From JALEFZ01 sp039817415 (GTDB lineage Bacteria; Bacteroidota; Bacteroidia; J057), in assembly GCA_039817415.1 (NCBI GenBank), contig JBCBVV010000018.1:1-64000 (forward strand): 64,000 nt of DNA, read 5' to 3'. The notes beneath the pieces are model-generated. The model searched no databases. It had not been told where the DNA came from and was given only the letters and a program-made list of their open reading frames with translations. Position 1 is the stretch's first letter. Every line of letters starts with the position of its first letter. Of the stretch, positions 25,264-33,812 are shown in pieces. Made by a program: the position numbers and the translations under genes.

Positions 25264-27201
25264 TTACTTTCGGACTTGAAGTCTGAGTTTGCCACTCTTA
25301 GCTTTGCTGGCTTTCATGTAAATGGTCTGACGATGCAGGCCGTCATCTATTCGAATAACGGCCGTGTTGGGGGGAAGCTTACCTTCATCTACAGCAATCA
25401 TTTCCAAGGTGGTGCTATTTGAAGGAAGTTTAATCGTAAAGCGGGCCTTTTGTTTTTTTACCTGACAATCTGATACCACAGTCTTCCCTCCTACTTTGAT
25501 GGTAACGACATCTCCATCCACCAAGTCATCATCCCAAACCTGAAGTTTCAACGATCTTTTCTTCACCTTGACCAATTGATTTTCCTTGGGATTTTTGATG
25601 GTCGTATACCTGAGTCTGGGTTTTGCCTTAGGCTTAGGTTTGGAGGGTTCAACTACCACAACGGGTTCGGCTTCAGGTATCGTATCTAGTACGACCAACA
25701 AAGGCGTGTCTACCGGTACTGGAATAGTGGCTGCAGGTTTACAACTCGAAAAAACGGTCAAAAACTGATCAGCGTCGAGCTGAGTAAAGATACAGCTATC
25801 TCCATCAGGCCAAATGATGCGCAAGGAATCGATGATCAGGGATTGATCCAGGCCAAAAATGATATCCTGTGAACTCTGCCCATAAGAAGCGGTTGGGGCA
25901 AGGGTTCGGTATTGCCAGCGTGATTCTCCCTGAATGACCGTTTTCAGCTGAACCTTTGTTCCCATGACAGTCATCGAATCAAGGTCATCGACCAAATGAA
26001 GATTCAGAAAATGCCTGTCAGGTGTGGTATTTTCAAACAAGATAGAGTTGATGTTCTCCCCTAAATGAGCAAGGTATATGTCAACATCCCCATCATTGTC
26101 AAAATCCTCTGTTGAGGCACCTGCTGTTGCTAAGTTTACCCTTGTAATCGGTCCCAAATCTCTGAAACGAAATTCAAGATTCCCTTGGTTTTCGTAATAG
26201 GCATTGGCCCTTCCAGCCGTTCCAAAAGAACAGGCAAAGAATAAATCTATGTCCCCATCAAGGTCATAATCTGCTGGGCAGATGGCATAGGAATTAGGGC
26301 GATCACGAAAAATCACACTGCTACTGAGCAACCTAAAACCTGCATCTCCTTGATTTTCGTAGATCATAGTATTTCGAGCTCCGTTGTCCGTTCCGACAAT
26401 GAGGTCTGGATCCCCATCATTGTCAAGGTCTTCAAAGAGGGCGGTATTGCTTCCTCTGATATCAATGGTAACTCGGCTGTCTTCGGCTAGGCGATACTTC
26501 CCATTACCTTCATTGATGTTGAGGGAATTTTTTCGATTAGAAGCTAAAAAGACATCTAAATCTCCATCATTGTCTACGTCTGCCAGGGCCATCCCTCTTG
26601 TGCTCACTCTGTGGTATTCGAAAGGTACTTCCACTTCCTCAAAAGCATCTTGCCACTGCCCATTGGCCTTGTTGCGCAGCAGTTTATCAGAGCCTTCTTC
26701 ATTGGCGAGGTAAGCATCCATCCAGCCATCTCCGTCATAGTCAAACCAATAGACAAAGTGATCGCCTTGACTGGCTTCGAAAGCTGGGTTGACCACCCTT
26801 TCAAATTGTCCGTTTCCCATGTTGTGATATAGGTTAATGGGCTGTCCACTCGCATTTCCTACCAAAAGATCTTTGAAACCGTCATGGTCATAATCTCCCC
26901 AAGCTGCATTGGCAGATTTGTAGATGTCTTGCTCGAATAAGGATACATTTACCTCTGTAAAGGTTCCATCACAATTGTTTCTAAACAGTTGATTAGCCGC
27001 ATTTTGGTCAGGCCAGTTCCCATTCACGAGAAAAAGGTCGATACAACCATCATTATCAAAGTCTCCCCATGAAGAAGTAAAGGTTTTTCCCTTCACCATG
27101 ACGTTCTTTGCCTCATCTGGAATTTCAAAAGCGGGTGTCTGAGCCTGAATACATATTCCTCCCAGAAGGAGGAACATGAACGTCAGTACGTCGTGTTTCA
27201 T
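25264..27201 (-). CDS. Secreted VCBS/FG-GAP repeat protein with ASPIC/UnbV domain
   Basis: The 645-residue product has a signal peptide (to ...GGICIQAQ). Between about 40 and 390 it has six or more calcium-binding FG-GAP/VCBS repeats of the D-x-D-N-D-G-x-x-D-L/I form (DFDNDGCIDLFLVNG, DYDHDGFKDLLVGN, DVDNDGDLDVFLA, DYDLDGDIDLFFA, DFDNDGDVDIYLA). An ASPIC/UnbV domain covers about 395-485 (GTKVQLKTV, YGQSSQDIIFGL, LRIIWPDG). A proline/valine-rich linker leads to a C-terminal beta domain (about 530-645; VKKRSLKLQVWDDDLVDGD) seen in other Bacteroidota exported proteins. Such proteins are extracellular and often bind carbohydrate or substratum; the role here is open. It lies 37 bp upstream of the previous gene on the same strand. 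Confidence 0.9.
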   Translation of the reverse strand: MKHDVLTFMFLLLGGICIQAQTPAFEIPDEAKNVMVKGKTFTSSWGDFDNDGCIDLFLVNGNWPDQNAANQLFRNNCDGTFTEVNVSLFEQDIYKSANAAWGDYDHDGFKDLLVGNASGQPINLYHNMGNGQFERVVNPAFEASQGDHFVYWFDYDGDGWMDAYLANEEGSDKLLRNKANGQWQDAFEEVEVPFEYHRVSTRGMALADVDNDGDLDVFLASNRKNSLNINEGNGKYRLAEDSRVTIDIRGSNTALFEDLDNDGDPDLIVGTDNGARNTMIYENQGDAGFRLLSSSVIFRDRPNSYAICPADYDLDGDIDLFFACSFGTAGRANAYYENQGNLEFRFRDLGPITRVNLATAGASTEDFDNDGDVDIYLAHLGENINSILFENTTPDRHFLNLHLVDDLDSMTVMGTKVQLKTVIQGESRWQYRTLAPTASYGQSSQDIIFGLDQSLIIDSLRIIWPDGDSCIFTQLDADQFLTVFSSCKPAATIPVPVDTPLLVVLDTIPEAEPVVVVEPSKPKPKAKPRLRYTTIKNPKENQLVKVKKRSLKLQVWDDDLVDGDVVTIKVGGKTVVSDCQVKKQKARFTIKLPSNSTTLEMIAVDEGKLPPNTAVIRIDDGLHRQTIYMKASKAKSGKLRLQVRK

Positions 27202-27315
27202 GATGTGAAAATAAGAATAATGTAGGGGGAATGAAGCGGGAGAAAAAGCCGTCGGTGTTCAAAACGGTTTGTGCTGACCGATAAGCCTTTCCTCCCTGCT
27301 TGATCATTCCTCATC

Positions 27316-27909
27316 TTAATTTAGTTCGAAAGCCCTGCTGTAGCCAATGGTAATACTCAGGTAATTGAAGGGCTTGTTGCTAGAGGAGACATTCTGAAAT
27401 TCTGATGTGGGCGTTCTTCCCATCACATTGTAAGCAGCCTCCAACTGGACGTTGCCCATTTTCAGCCCAATTCTTGGGGAGAAACCAAAGTTGGTTTTTC
27501 CTTCCTCTGGTACCAATACCCCAGCGTCGGAGGTAAATTCAGGTGTGGTTACACGTGCCACCCCAGCTGCAAGTCCTACATAGGGTGAGAAACCCTTGTT
27601 GAGAAAATAGAATTCTCCCTTGGCATTGTAGCCCGTGGCTCCATAAGCTGAGATCCCGATGAAGGAATTGTCATCTCCAAAACCAATGATGGCATGGCTA
27701 ATTTCTCCTCCTACAGCTAGCTTATCCATGATAAAATATCTGACATCAGCTGATCCAGCTAAACCCGCTGATCCATTCTCTCCCAATTCACCTTGTAGGT
27801 TGGCGTAACCGAACTGGCCCTTGAGCGCAAGCATGCCTTGGTCTAATTGGGCGTAGGAAGTAGAAACAAGTGTAAAAATGGTGATGATCGTGATAAATAA
27901 GCGATTCAT
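27316..27909 (-). CDS. Small outer-membrane beta-barrel protein
   Basis: The ATG at 27909 gives 197 residues with a signal peptide (MNRLFITIITIFTLVSTSYA); the earlier start codon is TTG. The mature part alternates strands with GYNAKGEFYFLNKGFSPYVGLAAG and GFSPRIGLKMGNVQLEAAYNVMG. It ends in an aromatic-rich strand (FNYLSITIGYSRAFELN), the pattern of OmpA-like/porin-family eight-stranded barrels. It is expected in the outer membrane. Nothing further about its ligand can be read. Confidence 0.85.
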   Translation of the reverse strand: MNRLFITIITIFTLVSTSYAQLDQGMLALKGQFGYANLQGELGENGSAGLAGSADVRYFIMDKLAVGGEISHAIIGFGDDNSFIGISAYGATGYNAKGEFYFLNKGFSPYVGLAAGVARVTTPEFTSDAGVLVPEEGKTNFGFSPRIGLKMGNVQLEAAYNVMGRTPTSEFQNVSSSNKPFNYLSITIGYSRAFELN

Positions 27910-28173
27910 TGTTTGATTCAATTTGAGTTGTGCTTCATCCTTTCTGGCGACTCAGCTTCTTCCATGGGGGTTCCCCTCTTGATGCATCGAACTCATATGA
28001 CGGGAAGGAGGAAAAAGCATTAACACGGAAAGGAGAAAAAAATCAAAAAAAATCATATTCTACCCACAAAAAATTGTTAATCAACTTTTTATATGAAAAA
28101 CAAAATCTATCTTTTCCTGAAAAAATCAGAAAATTCGATGAATGAGTAAGATCAGATGTAGTGACAAACCACC

Positions 28174-29001
28174 CTATTCTACTGCTTCTTGCAAGCGCTC
28201 ACGGAGGGATTGGGCTTGGATGTAATAGGGATGCTGGTTGTTTTGGAGAATGGAGTCAATGATGATTTGGGCACTGTCATTTTGCCCCTGACGAAGGTAG
28301 AGCAGACTTTGATACCACTGCACCTGTTGAGTGAGCTGAGACAGGCCTTTAGCCTGTGCAGCACGAAGGGAAGATTTCGCTTGATCGAACTGTTGAGCCT
28401 CTAACTGAGAAATCCCTTGTAGGAATAAGATCCTCCCTTGCTCCTGTGGAGCCAAAAACTCTATTGGGATACCTTGATAGGCTTCGGAAGCTCCTTCAAA
28501 ATTACGTTGCTGGAAAATAGAATCCCCTCTTTCAACCATTCCGAAAAGCACCTTCTTTTCCTCTGTATCTGCCTTATCTAAGGTATCTCTAGGAATAAAG
28601 GCTGGAAATTGGTAGACCTCGTCAAAGGTTTGTTCGGGTGTGGGCGTAGGTTCAGGAGCTGGACTTTCTTCCTCTGGAGGATTCAGGATATAAATGGTCC
28701 CAGCGATAACGGCAGCAGCTACGCCCCCTATGATCACCCCATTTCGAATGCGAATTTTTCGAAGCTGTTGGTAATCGAAAGTGGCTGTATCAAATAGGGC
28801 GTCAAATTGTGCGGCTTGTTCGGACATTCCTACAAACTGGGTTTGAGCCATTTCGACCAGCTGCTCATCCAATAACTGCATAAGATCAGGATCAGATCGC
28901 AACTCCTCTTCAAAGGCGATCTCCTCCTCCGACGTCATCCAACGTCGCAAGTAGGCTTCCACCCTTTCTGCGGGGCTTTGTATGTCCTGACTATCTGCCA
29001 T
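28174..29001 (-). CDS. Anti-sigma-like single-pass membrane protein with TPR part (second module)
   Basis: The 275 residues repeat the architecture of the protein at 6402-7178. The head carries VEAYLRRWMTSEEEIAFEEE (14-33), the charged run RKIRIR precedes a TM helix at about 88-106, a proline/glutamate-rich stalk follows, and helical TPR-like repeats fill about 145-275 (FQQRNFEGASEAYQGI, LEAQQFDQAKSSLRAAQ). The positive residues before the TM helix put the head in the cytoplasm and the TPR part in the periplasm. It follows the sigma factor gene by 28 bp. An anti-sigma role is inferred. No CHAT gene lies next to this pair. Confidence 0.82.
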   Translation of the reverse strand: MADSQDIQSPAERVEAYLRRWMTSEEEIAFEEELRSDPDLMQLLDEQLVEMAQTQFVGMSEQAAQFDALFDTATFDYQQLRKIRIRNGVIIGGVAAAVIAGTIYILNPPEEESPAPEPTPTPEQTFDEVYQFPAFIPRDTLDKADTEEKKVLFGMVERGDSIFQQRNFEGASEAYQGIPIEFLAPQEQGRILFLQGISQLEAQQFDQAKSSLRAAQAKGLSQLTQQVQWYQSLLYLRQGQNDSAQIIIDSILQNNQHPYYIQAQSLRERLQEAVE

Positions 29002-29029
29002 TACTATCCTTTGGTCCTATTTTTTGTTC

Positions 29030-29608
29030 TTATACCCCCATCATCCCTCTCAATTCCTTCATGCAGCGATTTTTGCTGGTAGCCACACTACCCGCACTAG
29101 AATAATCCATGTGTTCAGCGACTTCCTTGAGACTGTAGCCCAGAAAATCGATTTTCCATATCAACTCACGGCACTTATCCCCTAATTGTTTCAGGGCTTC
29201 CTTGGTCCTAGCCCACAAATCCATCTGCTCTATGTTCATGCCAGTCCAACGCTCCTGTGCAATTTTCGGGAGGTGGTCAGCCCAGGTCTCAAGGGCGGCT
29301 TTGAAATGGGTAGCTTTATCTGACGTATTGGACCGCTGTTTATCAATACAGGAATTGCGATAACTTTCAAAAATGAAGGTAGAGAGCTTGGAACCTCCTT
29401 TAAATTTCCCCGTCGCTACATGTTGAACGACCTTGGAAAGGGTCCAGTTGTAGGCATCTCTTCTTTCTTCTGGCTTCAGAAAAACACCCTTCATTTTCAT
29501 CATGGAATAACGAATATGCTCTTTGTAAAGCCAGGCGGAAGCCTTCTCTCGAGCAATTCCTCCTTCTTTAATTGATGCAATAATGTCCTGGTCGCTTCTT
29601 TTCGACAT
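29030..29608 (-). CDS. RNA polymerase sigma-70 family (ECF-like) sigma factor, second module
   Basis: The 192-residue protein has region 2 (LKPEERRDAYNWTLSKVVQHVATG, then a helix ending ESYRNSCIDKQ) and region 4 (LGDKCRELIWKIDFLGYSLKEVAEHMDYSSAGSV is its visible helix-turn-helix area). The tail KNRCMKELRGM matches that of the sigma factor at 5837-6391, which suggests a shared family within the genome. It is the first gene of a two-gene unit with the TPR membrane protein. The target promoters are unknown. Confidence 0.86.
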   Translation of the reverse strand: MSKRSDQDIIASIKEGGIAREKASAWLYKEHIRYSMMKMKGVFLKPEERRDAYNWTLSKVVQHVATGKFKGGSKLSTFIFESYRNSCIDKQRSNTSDKATHFKAALETWADHLPKIAQERWTGMNIEQMDLWARTKEALKQLGDKCRELIWKIDFLGYSLKEVAEHMDYSSAGSVATSKNRCMKELRGMMGV

Positions 29609-29670
29609 GGAATGGAATAATAGGGGCTTGGGAACAATACGCTACAAAAAACAAAAAATTATGGAATCCA

Positions 29671-30138
29671 CTACCATATCGCCCGATCAAGTACGACACC
29701 GAAGCTTACTGCCACATTGATACAGTCGGTATGTCCACGCTGTGGGATGTAGACCTTCTCCTCAAGAAAGGGAAGTAGTTCTTCAGGCAAACCGTCACGC
29801 TCGTTCCCAAATACAAGGAGGTCATTTTCCTTAAAATCAAAAGAAGGCAGCGGGGTAGCCGTCGGATCAACCAAAGTACCTACCACTCTGCCTGTATAGT
29901 TCTGGAGAAAAGAAGCATCATCAATGATTACCTCAATCTCAATATGATCTAATGCCCCAGCTGTCCAAACCCTCGCCATATGGGCCATATCAGCTCGCTG
30001 CTTTTTTGAAGTTGGCTCCTTCATCAAACCAAAGTGGTCGTACAAATAGACCCGCTTTAGTCCATAAAACTCTGCCGTTCTTATGATAGAGGATAAGTTA
30101 GGCCTGTATTGAGGAGCATGAATCAGTACTTCCGGCAT
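29671..30138 (-). CDS. SPOUT-family RNA 2'-O-methyltransferase (TrmH/TrmL-like)
   Basis: The 155-residue protein carries SpoU/TrmH motifs. Motif 1 is NLSSIIRTAEFYGLKRVYLYD, motif 2 is LLVFGNERDGLPEE and motif 3 is GHTDCINVAVSFGVVLD. These form the knotted SAM-binding site. The short length without an extra RNA-binding domain fits TrmL-type tRNA (wobble Cm/Um34) enzymes or TrmH; the exact nucleotide target cannot be read. It methylates ribose in RNA in the cytoplasm. It stands alone between the sigma module and the hydroxylase fusion gene. Confidence 0.88.
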   Translation of the reverse strand: MPEVLIHAPQYRPNLSSIIRTAEFYGLKRVYLYDHFGLMKEPTSKKQRADMAHMARVWTAGALDHIEIEVIIDDASFLQNYTGRVVGTLVDPTATPLPSFDFKENDLLVFGNERDGLPEELLPFLEEKVYIPQRGHTDCINVAVSFGVVLDRAIW

Positions 30139-30173
30139 TCAGCTAAATAAATGAATTATGTCGAATTTATAGC

Positions 30174-31346
30174 TTATTCCTTGAGCCGAAACAAGGTTTT
30201 GCTATCTGAAAATATCCCATAACTCCCCTTGACCACTATTTTGTCAGGTGATTTTACCTGCAGGTCTCCCCTGAGTTCAAGGCCATATTTGGCATACTTA
30301 GGTGGTCTGATGGTTACCTCAAAACAATCTTCTTCCTCCTTTTTTTCAAAGTCCTTGAATAGCACAACTTCTTTACGCTGTAGAATTGCATTCTCTTTCT
30401 CATTGGGAGAGTAGACCACCTGACCTATCCATTTGCCCTCCTTCTGAAAAATGGAGATGATTCCACCCGTCTTAGCATCTTTCCATTTCCCTGCTAGGTT
30501 TTGTTGTCCTTTTGCAGCAAGGGGAATCGAAGCAAGGACAATCAAGCCTATGATAATGGGTTTGGAATTCCACCTGGCAGGCCTTTTTCCAAATCTCCTG
30601 AATTGAATTTCATCGAATTTCTTCACATAATCTGGATGTTCCGTTCCCATTAGGCGGTCCCAAATACGAAAATAATAGCCATAATTTCCTTTGAATTTTT
30701 CATGGTGAAGATTGTGATGGACCGAGGTATTCATGATCTCAAATAAGATGGAATGACGAAACCACTTTGGAGCGATTTCATAGCCAAGATGTCCATAAAC
30801 ATTAAACGTAATAGCGGTCAGGATCATGACCAAAATGGCCAGTGGATGCATGGGAATGACCATGAGGATAAAGGGGAAAACCAAGGTCTCAAGAATACTT
30901 TCGGAGACATTAAAGGCATGTGAAGCAAAAGGACTAGGGTTGGTTGATTGGTGATGAACAAGGTGAACCTTTCTAAAAAACCATTTATGATGAATCGCCC
31001 TGTGCATCCAATAGAAATAGGTATCATGAATCACAATAGCGACCAGCACACTTAAAGGAATCCACCAAAGGGGATAGGCATTAATCTCTCGGTAAATTTG
31101 GGTGTATTCTTTAAGCGGAGAAAAAATCACGAGTATGGCAATCAAGCTAAATATAGCCAAGGTGTAGACCGAGTGAAGCAACTCACGGACGATATCCTGA
31201 TTGTTGATGATCTTCTCCTGGATTTTCTGTTTATCAAATTTATCGGGATAGAAGATGTAGAAAATCAAAAAAGGTACACCCGCAAAAAGAAGAAATCGCA
31301 CGACATTAAATATGACGGGGATAAGATATTTGATATAATTTTCCAT
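30174..31346 (-). CDS. Fatty acid hydroxylase/sterol desaturase domain fused to a DUF2147-like domain
   Basis: From ATG 31346 the product is 390 residues (a start 17 codons earlier lacks support). The N-terminal ~250 residues are a multi-pass membrane di-iron hydroxylase: histidine boxes HDTYFYWMHR, HLVHHQ and HHNLHHE coordinate the metals, with TM helices between. Family members hydroxylate or desaturate lipids or sterols with O2. After a TM/signal-like segment at about 260-277 (PIIIGLIVLASIPLAAKGQ) comes a DUF2147-like beta domain (about 280-390) starting LAGKWKDAKTGGIISIF, normally a separate exported protein. The fusion places DUF2147 on the periplasmic side. Substrate and the role of DUF2147 are unknown. 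Confidence 0.87.
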   Translation of the reverse strand: MENYIKYLIPVIFNVVRFLLFAGVPFLIFYIFYPDKFDKQKIQEKIINNQDIVRELLHSVYTLAIFSLIAILVIFSPLKEYTQIYREINAYPLWWIPLSVLVAIVIHDTYFYWMHRAIHHKWFFRKVHLVHHQSTNPSPFASHAFNVSESILETLVFPFILMVIPMHPLAILVMILTAITFNVYGHLGYEIAPKWFRHSILFEIMNTSVHHNLHHEKFKGNYGYYFRIWDRLMGTEHPDYVKKFDEIQFRRFGKRPARWNSKPIIIGLIVLASIPLAAKGQQNLAGKWKDAKTGGIISIFQKEGKWIGQVVYSPNEKENAILQRKEVVLFKDFEKKEEEDCFEVTIRPPKYAKYGLELRGDLQVKSPDKIVVKGSYGIFSDSKTLFRLKE

Positions 31347-31350
31347 AAGA

Positions 31351-31384
31351 TAAAAATGAAGGAGCCTCCCTGCCAGAAGGCTCC
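31351..31384 (-). terminator. Weak terminator after the lipoprotein gene
   Basis: A 7-bp stem (31361-31367 with 31378-31384) lies downstream of the lipoprotein stop and is followed on the minus strand by TTCATTTTTA. It ends just before the hydroxylase start at 31346. Confidence 0.5.
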
Positions 31385-31404
31385 AAGTGAAAATCACACT
31401 GAAA

Positions 31405-32133
31405 TTAGAATCTATCCAAATCGACTGTATACGAATTGTTGTTGATCGTTACCGTAGCGGTGCTATTTCCGTTGAAGACGATTGCTCCATTAAACGTGAA
31501 GCTCTCTCCCTCGATCTCCCCTTCGAAGGTAAAGGTGGCCGTACCTGTGGTGATGGTATAGTCTGTTTTCTGGATCTGAAGGCCGATTACATCCATTTCA
31601 AGGGTAGAGACGACATCATAAATTTCTACACCTGTCCTTAGCTCCTGAGTACCTTCACGAAGATAATCGGCATTGAGGGAGAACTTACCTTCAGAGATTT
31701 TCAGCCCATCCACTGTTCCATCAAAGCTGACGGAGTCTTCAGAGGATATTCGTTGCGTTCCGTATTCAGCTGAAGCGTCTGAGGTAAAATTAGCCATTTC
31801 TGGCAGATCTAAAGCCGTACAGCTCAATAGGAAGGTCCAATCTGATTGATAAGAACCGTTTATCAATGCTCCCTGGCGGGTATACGTCCACTGATCTTGG
31901 TACTGGCTATCGCATATACCTTCTATAGAGAAATCTTCCACTTTTGCCACCAAACTGTCAACTAGCGCTTCTAGTCCGGCTGTCCGGGCCTGTAAAGAGG
32001 CTTCCACAAATTCAGCAACATCGTCAGCGTCTATTTCTGCAGATATTTCTACACGATCGCAAGAAGAAAAGAGGGCCAATCCAGCCAATAGGGATACCGC
32101 AAGAATAAAATTCTTAAATTTAAAAATTACCAT
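31405..32133 (-). CDS. Lipoprotein of unknown function
   Basis: I do not recognise the family. The 242-residue product has a lipoprotein signal ending LALFSSC (lipidated Cys at about residue 25), followed by an acidic start. The rest is beta-rich, alternating polar strands such as FTFEGEIEGESFTF and ATVTINNNSYTVDL, as in sheets of surface or outer-membrane lipoproteins. It is divergent from nothing; its start faces the Crp-like gene's 3' end across 179 bp with no other gene. A palindromic GTTGT-TTG-ACAAC lies 25-40 bases upstream of the ATG, of unknown meaning. Confidence 0.8.
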   Translation of the reverse strand: MVIFKFKNFILAVSLLAGLALFSSCDRVEISAEIDADDVAEFVEASLQARTAGLEALVDSLVAKVEDFSIEGICDSQYQDQWTYTRQGALINGSYQSDWTFLLSCTALDLPEMANFTSDASAEYGTQRISSEDSVSFDGTVDGLKISEGKFSLNADYLREGTQELRTGVEIYDVVSTLEMDVIGLQIQKTDYTITTGTATFTFEGEIEGESFTFNGAIVFNGNSTATVTINNNSYTVDLDRF

Positions 32134-32312
32134 GTCTTAAAAATTGTAATTAGTGAAGTTGTTTGACAACTCATAGAATATCTCGAAGCGAAAAAGTTTA
32201 ATGTGTTAGTTATTTTTTTTGTTCGTCCGAGATGTTTCCCTCATTTGTTGACATAAAGGTAGGCGATCCAACAATGGGTCTGATTAACAAAAGATAATTA
32301 TGAAGAAAGAGG

Positions 32313-32903
32313 CTATTTTTTTTTGGTGGCAATCCTTTTTCGGATGCGGCTAAGGGAAACGGGGGTGATTCCTAAGATATTGGCGATGTATTTTCCGTGT
32401 AGCCTATACTGTAATTCTGGATAATCTTCTACAAACTTTATATAGCGTTCCTCTGGAGTCAAAAGAATGAGAGTATCAATTCTTTTGTAAGCTTGTTTCA
32501 GCAGAACTTGAAGGACAATCTTTCTGTAGGGCTCTAGCTTGGGGTTTTCTTTCATGATGTTTTGGATTTTTTCATAATCCATGGAATAAGTTTCTGTACG
32601 TTCGATCGCTTGAAAATAATATTGGGCAGGTTGATCAAAGAGTACGGTGTTGGGACTAGTTATCATTTGGTCTTCATAGCGAACACCAGTTGTAATTTCT
32701 TCCCCTTTGTCATTGATGGCAAAAACCCTAATTAGGCCCTTGTTAATGAAAAAGACTTCTCTTGACATAGACCCTTCCTTGATTAAAAAATCTCCAGGTT
32801 CATACTGCTTTTTTTTTGCCGCATTGACCAAAACCATGACATCTTTTACATTCAATGCCTTGCTGATCTTGTAGACTTTTCTAAGTTTTTCAAAATCGAT
32901 CAT
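32313..32903 (-). CDS. Crp/Fnr-family transcription regulator
   Basis: The 196-residue protein has a cyclic-nucleotide-binding-like beta-roll (about 30-130: YEPGDFLIKEGSMSREVFFINKGLIRVF), a dimer helix and a C-terminal helix-turn-helix (GKYIANILGITPVSLSRIRKRIA, about 168-190). The ligand-contact residues of CRP (RSA motif) are not seen, so the effector is probably not cAMP; relatives in Bacteroidota respond to unknown signals. It starts 9 bp after the stop of mazG, so the two genes form an operon. Confidence 0.88.
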   Translation of the reverse strand: MIDFEKLRKVYKISKALNVKDVMVLVNAAKKKQYEPGDFLIKEGSMSREVFFINKGLIRVFAINDKGEEITTGVRYEDQMITSPNTVLFDQPAQYYFQAIERTETYSMDYEKIQNIMKENPKLEPYRKIVLQVLLKQAYKRIDTLILLTPEERYIKFVEDYPELQYRLHGKYIANILGITPVSLSRIRKRIATKKK

Positions 32904-32912
32904 ATCCCTGTA

Positions 32913-33704
32913 TCAATTTTGCTCTGCCTTTTTTGCCCGTTTCGCTTCCTGCCAGTATGCTTCCATTTGTTCCAAGGTCATGTCTTCCAGTTTTCTATGG
33001 GTTTCAAGTGCCTTGTCTTCAATGTACCCGAATCTATACCTGAATTTTTCAGAAGCTTTAGCCAAGGCATCTTCTGGGTTTATTTTCTTAAATCTGCAGT
33101 AATTGACCAGGGCGAAAAGTAAGTCTCCCATTTCCTCCTCCTGATGTTCAGGGGTTTCAGCTGCCAAAAACTCACCCACTTCTTCCTGAACCTTAGCCCA
33201 AACTTGATCTTCATGCTCCCAATCAAAACCAAGGTTGGCGGCCTTCTCTTGCATCCTGTGTGCTTTGATCAAAGAAGGCAAACTTTGGGGAACTCCGTCC
33301 AAGGCAGATTTTCTCTCCTCTCCCTTCATCTTTCGTTCTAAGGCTTTGATCTTCTCCCAATTGGCGTTGATCTCCTCCTCTGTTGCCCCAACCATGTCTC
33401 CATAGACGTGGGGATGCCTCCTGATCAATTTTTCTATCTGTTCCTGAAGCACAGCAGCCATGTCAAACTCCCCTTCATCCCGCGCCATAGAGGCATAAAA
33501 AATGGTATGCATGAGCAGATCTCCCAGTTCGTTGCGCATCTCAGGATAATCATTCTGTAGAATCGTATCCGAAAGCTCATATACCTCCTCAATACTCAGG
33601 TGTCTGATACTCTCTTTCGTCTGCTTCATATCCCAGGGACACTTCTGTCTGAGTTCATCAACGATCTCCATCAAACGCCCGAATTTTTCCTGTGCTTCTG
33701 TCAT
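32913..33704 (-). CDS. mazG: Nucleoside triphosphate pyrophosphohydrolase MazG
   Basis: The 263-residue protein has the full two-domain length of E. coli MazG. The first MazG domain (about 10-115) shows CPWD, EEVYEL and ELGDLLMHTIFYASMA; the second (about 160-255) has EEVGEFLA and EEMGDLLFALVNYCR. These acidic clusters bind magnesium, and the enzyme cleaves NTPs to NMP and pyrophosphate, lowering (p)ppGpp and removing aberrant nucleotides. It is first in a unit with the Crp-like gene. A TATTTTTG box (33720-33727, minus strand) lies 16 bases before the ATG. Confidence 0.95.
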   Translation of the reverse strand: MTEAQEKFGRLMEIVDELRQKCPWDMKQTKESIRHLSIEEVYELSDTILQNDYPEMRNELGDLLMHTIFYASMARDEGEFDMAAVLQEQIEKLIRRHPHVYGDMVGATEEEINANWEKIKALERKMKGEERKSALDGVPQSLPSLIKAHRMQEKAANLGFDWEHEDQVWAKVQEEVGEFLAAETPEHQEEEMGDLLFALVNYCRFKKINPEDALAKASEKFRYRFGYIEDKALETHRKLEDMTLEQMEAYWQEAKRAKKAEQN

Positions 33705-33719
33705 GAATTATTGTTTGTA

Positions 33720-33727
33720 CAAAAATA
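33720..33727 (-). promoter_or_regulatory. Candidate -7 box for mazG
   Basis: On the minus strand TATTTTTG matches the Bacteroidota TAnnTTTG box. No clear TTTG is seen about 19 bases upstream, so only half of a promoter is supported. Confidence 0.4.
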
Positions 33728-33749
33728 AGGGAATGCCTGTAAAATGACA

Positions 33750-33772
33750 GAGACGTAGCTGGGCTACGTCTC
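33750..33772 (-). terminator. Hairpin after the TraB/GumN gene
   Basis: GAGACGTAGC (33750-33759) and GCTACGTCTC (33763-33772) form a 10-bp stem with a tight 3-nt loop, downstream of the TraB/GumN stop. Only a short T-rich tract follows on the minus strand (TGTCATTTTA), so termination may be partial. Confidence 0.55.
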
Positions 33773-33812
33773 AATTTATCTTATTCTTATCTGTTAAGTT
33801 TAGCGCAGTTCC

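Noticed and set aside
27930..28145. 71-codon open frame on the plus strand between the beta-barrel gene and the TPR protein gene
   Set aside because: It is low in complexity and AT-rich, has no start signals and no recognisable product.
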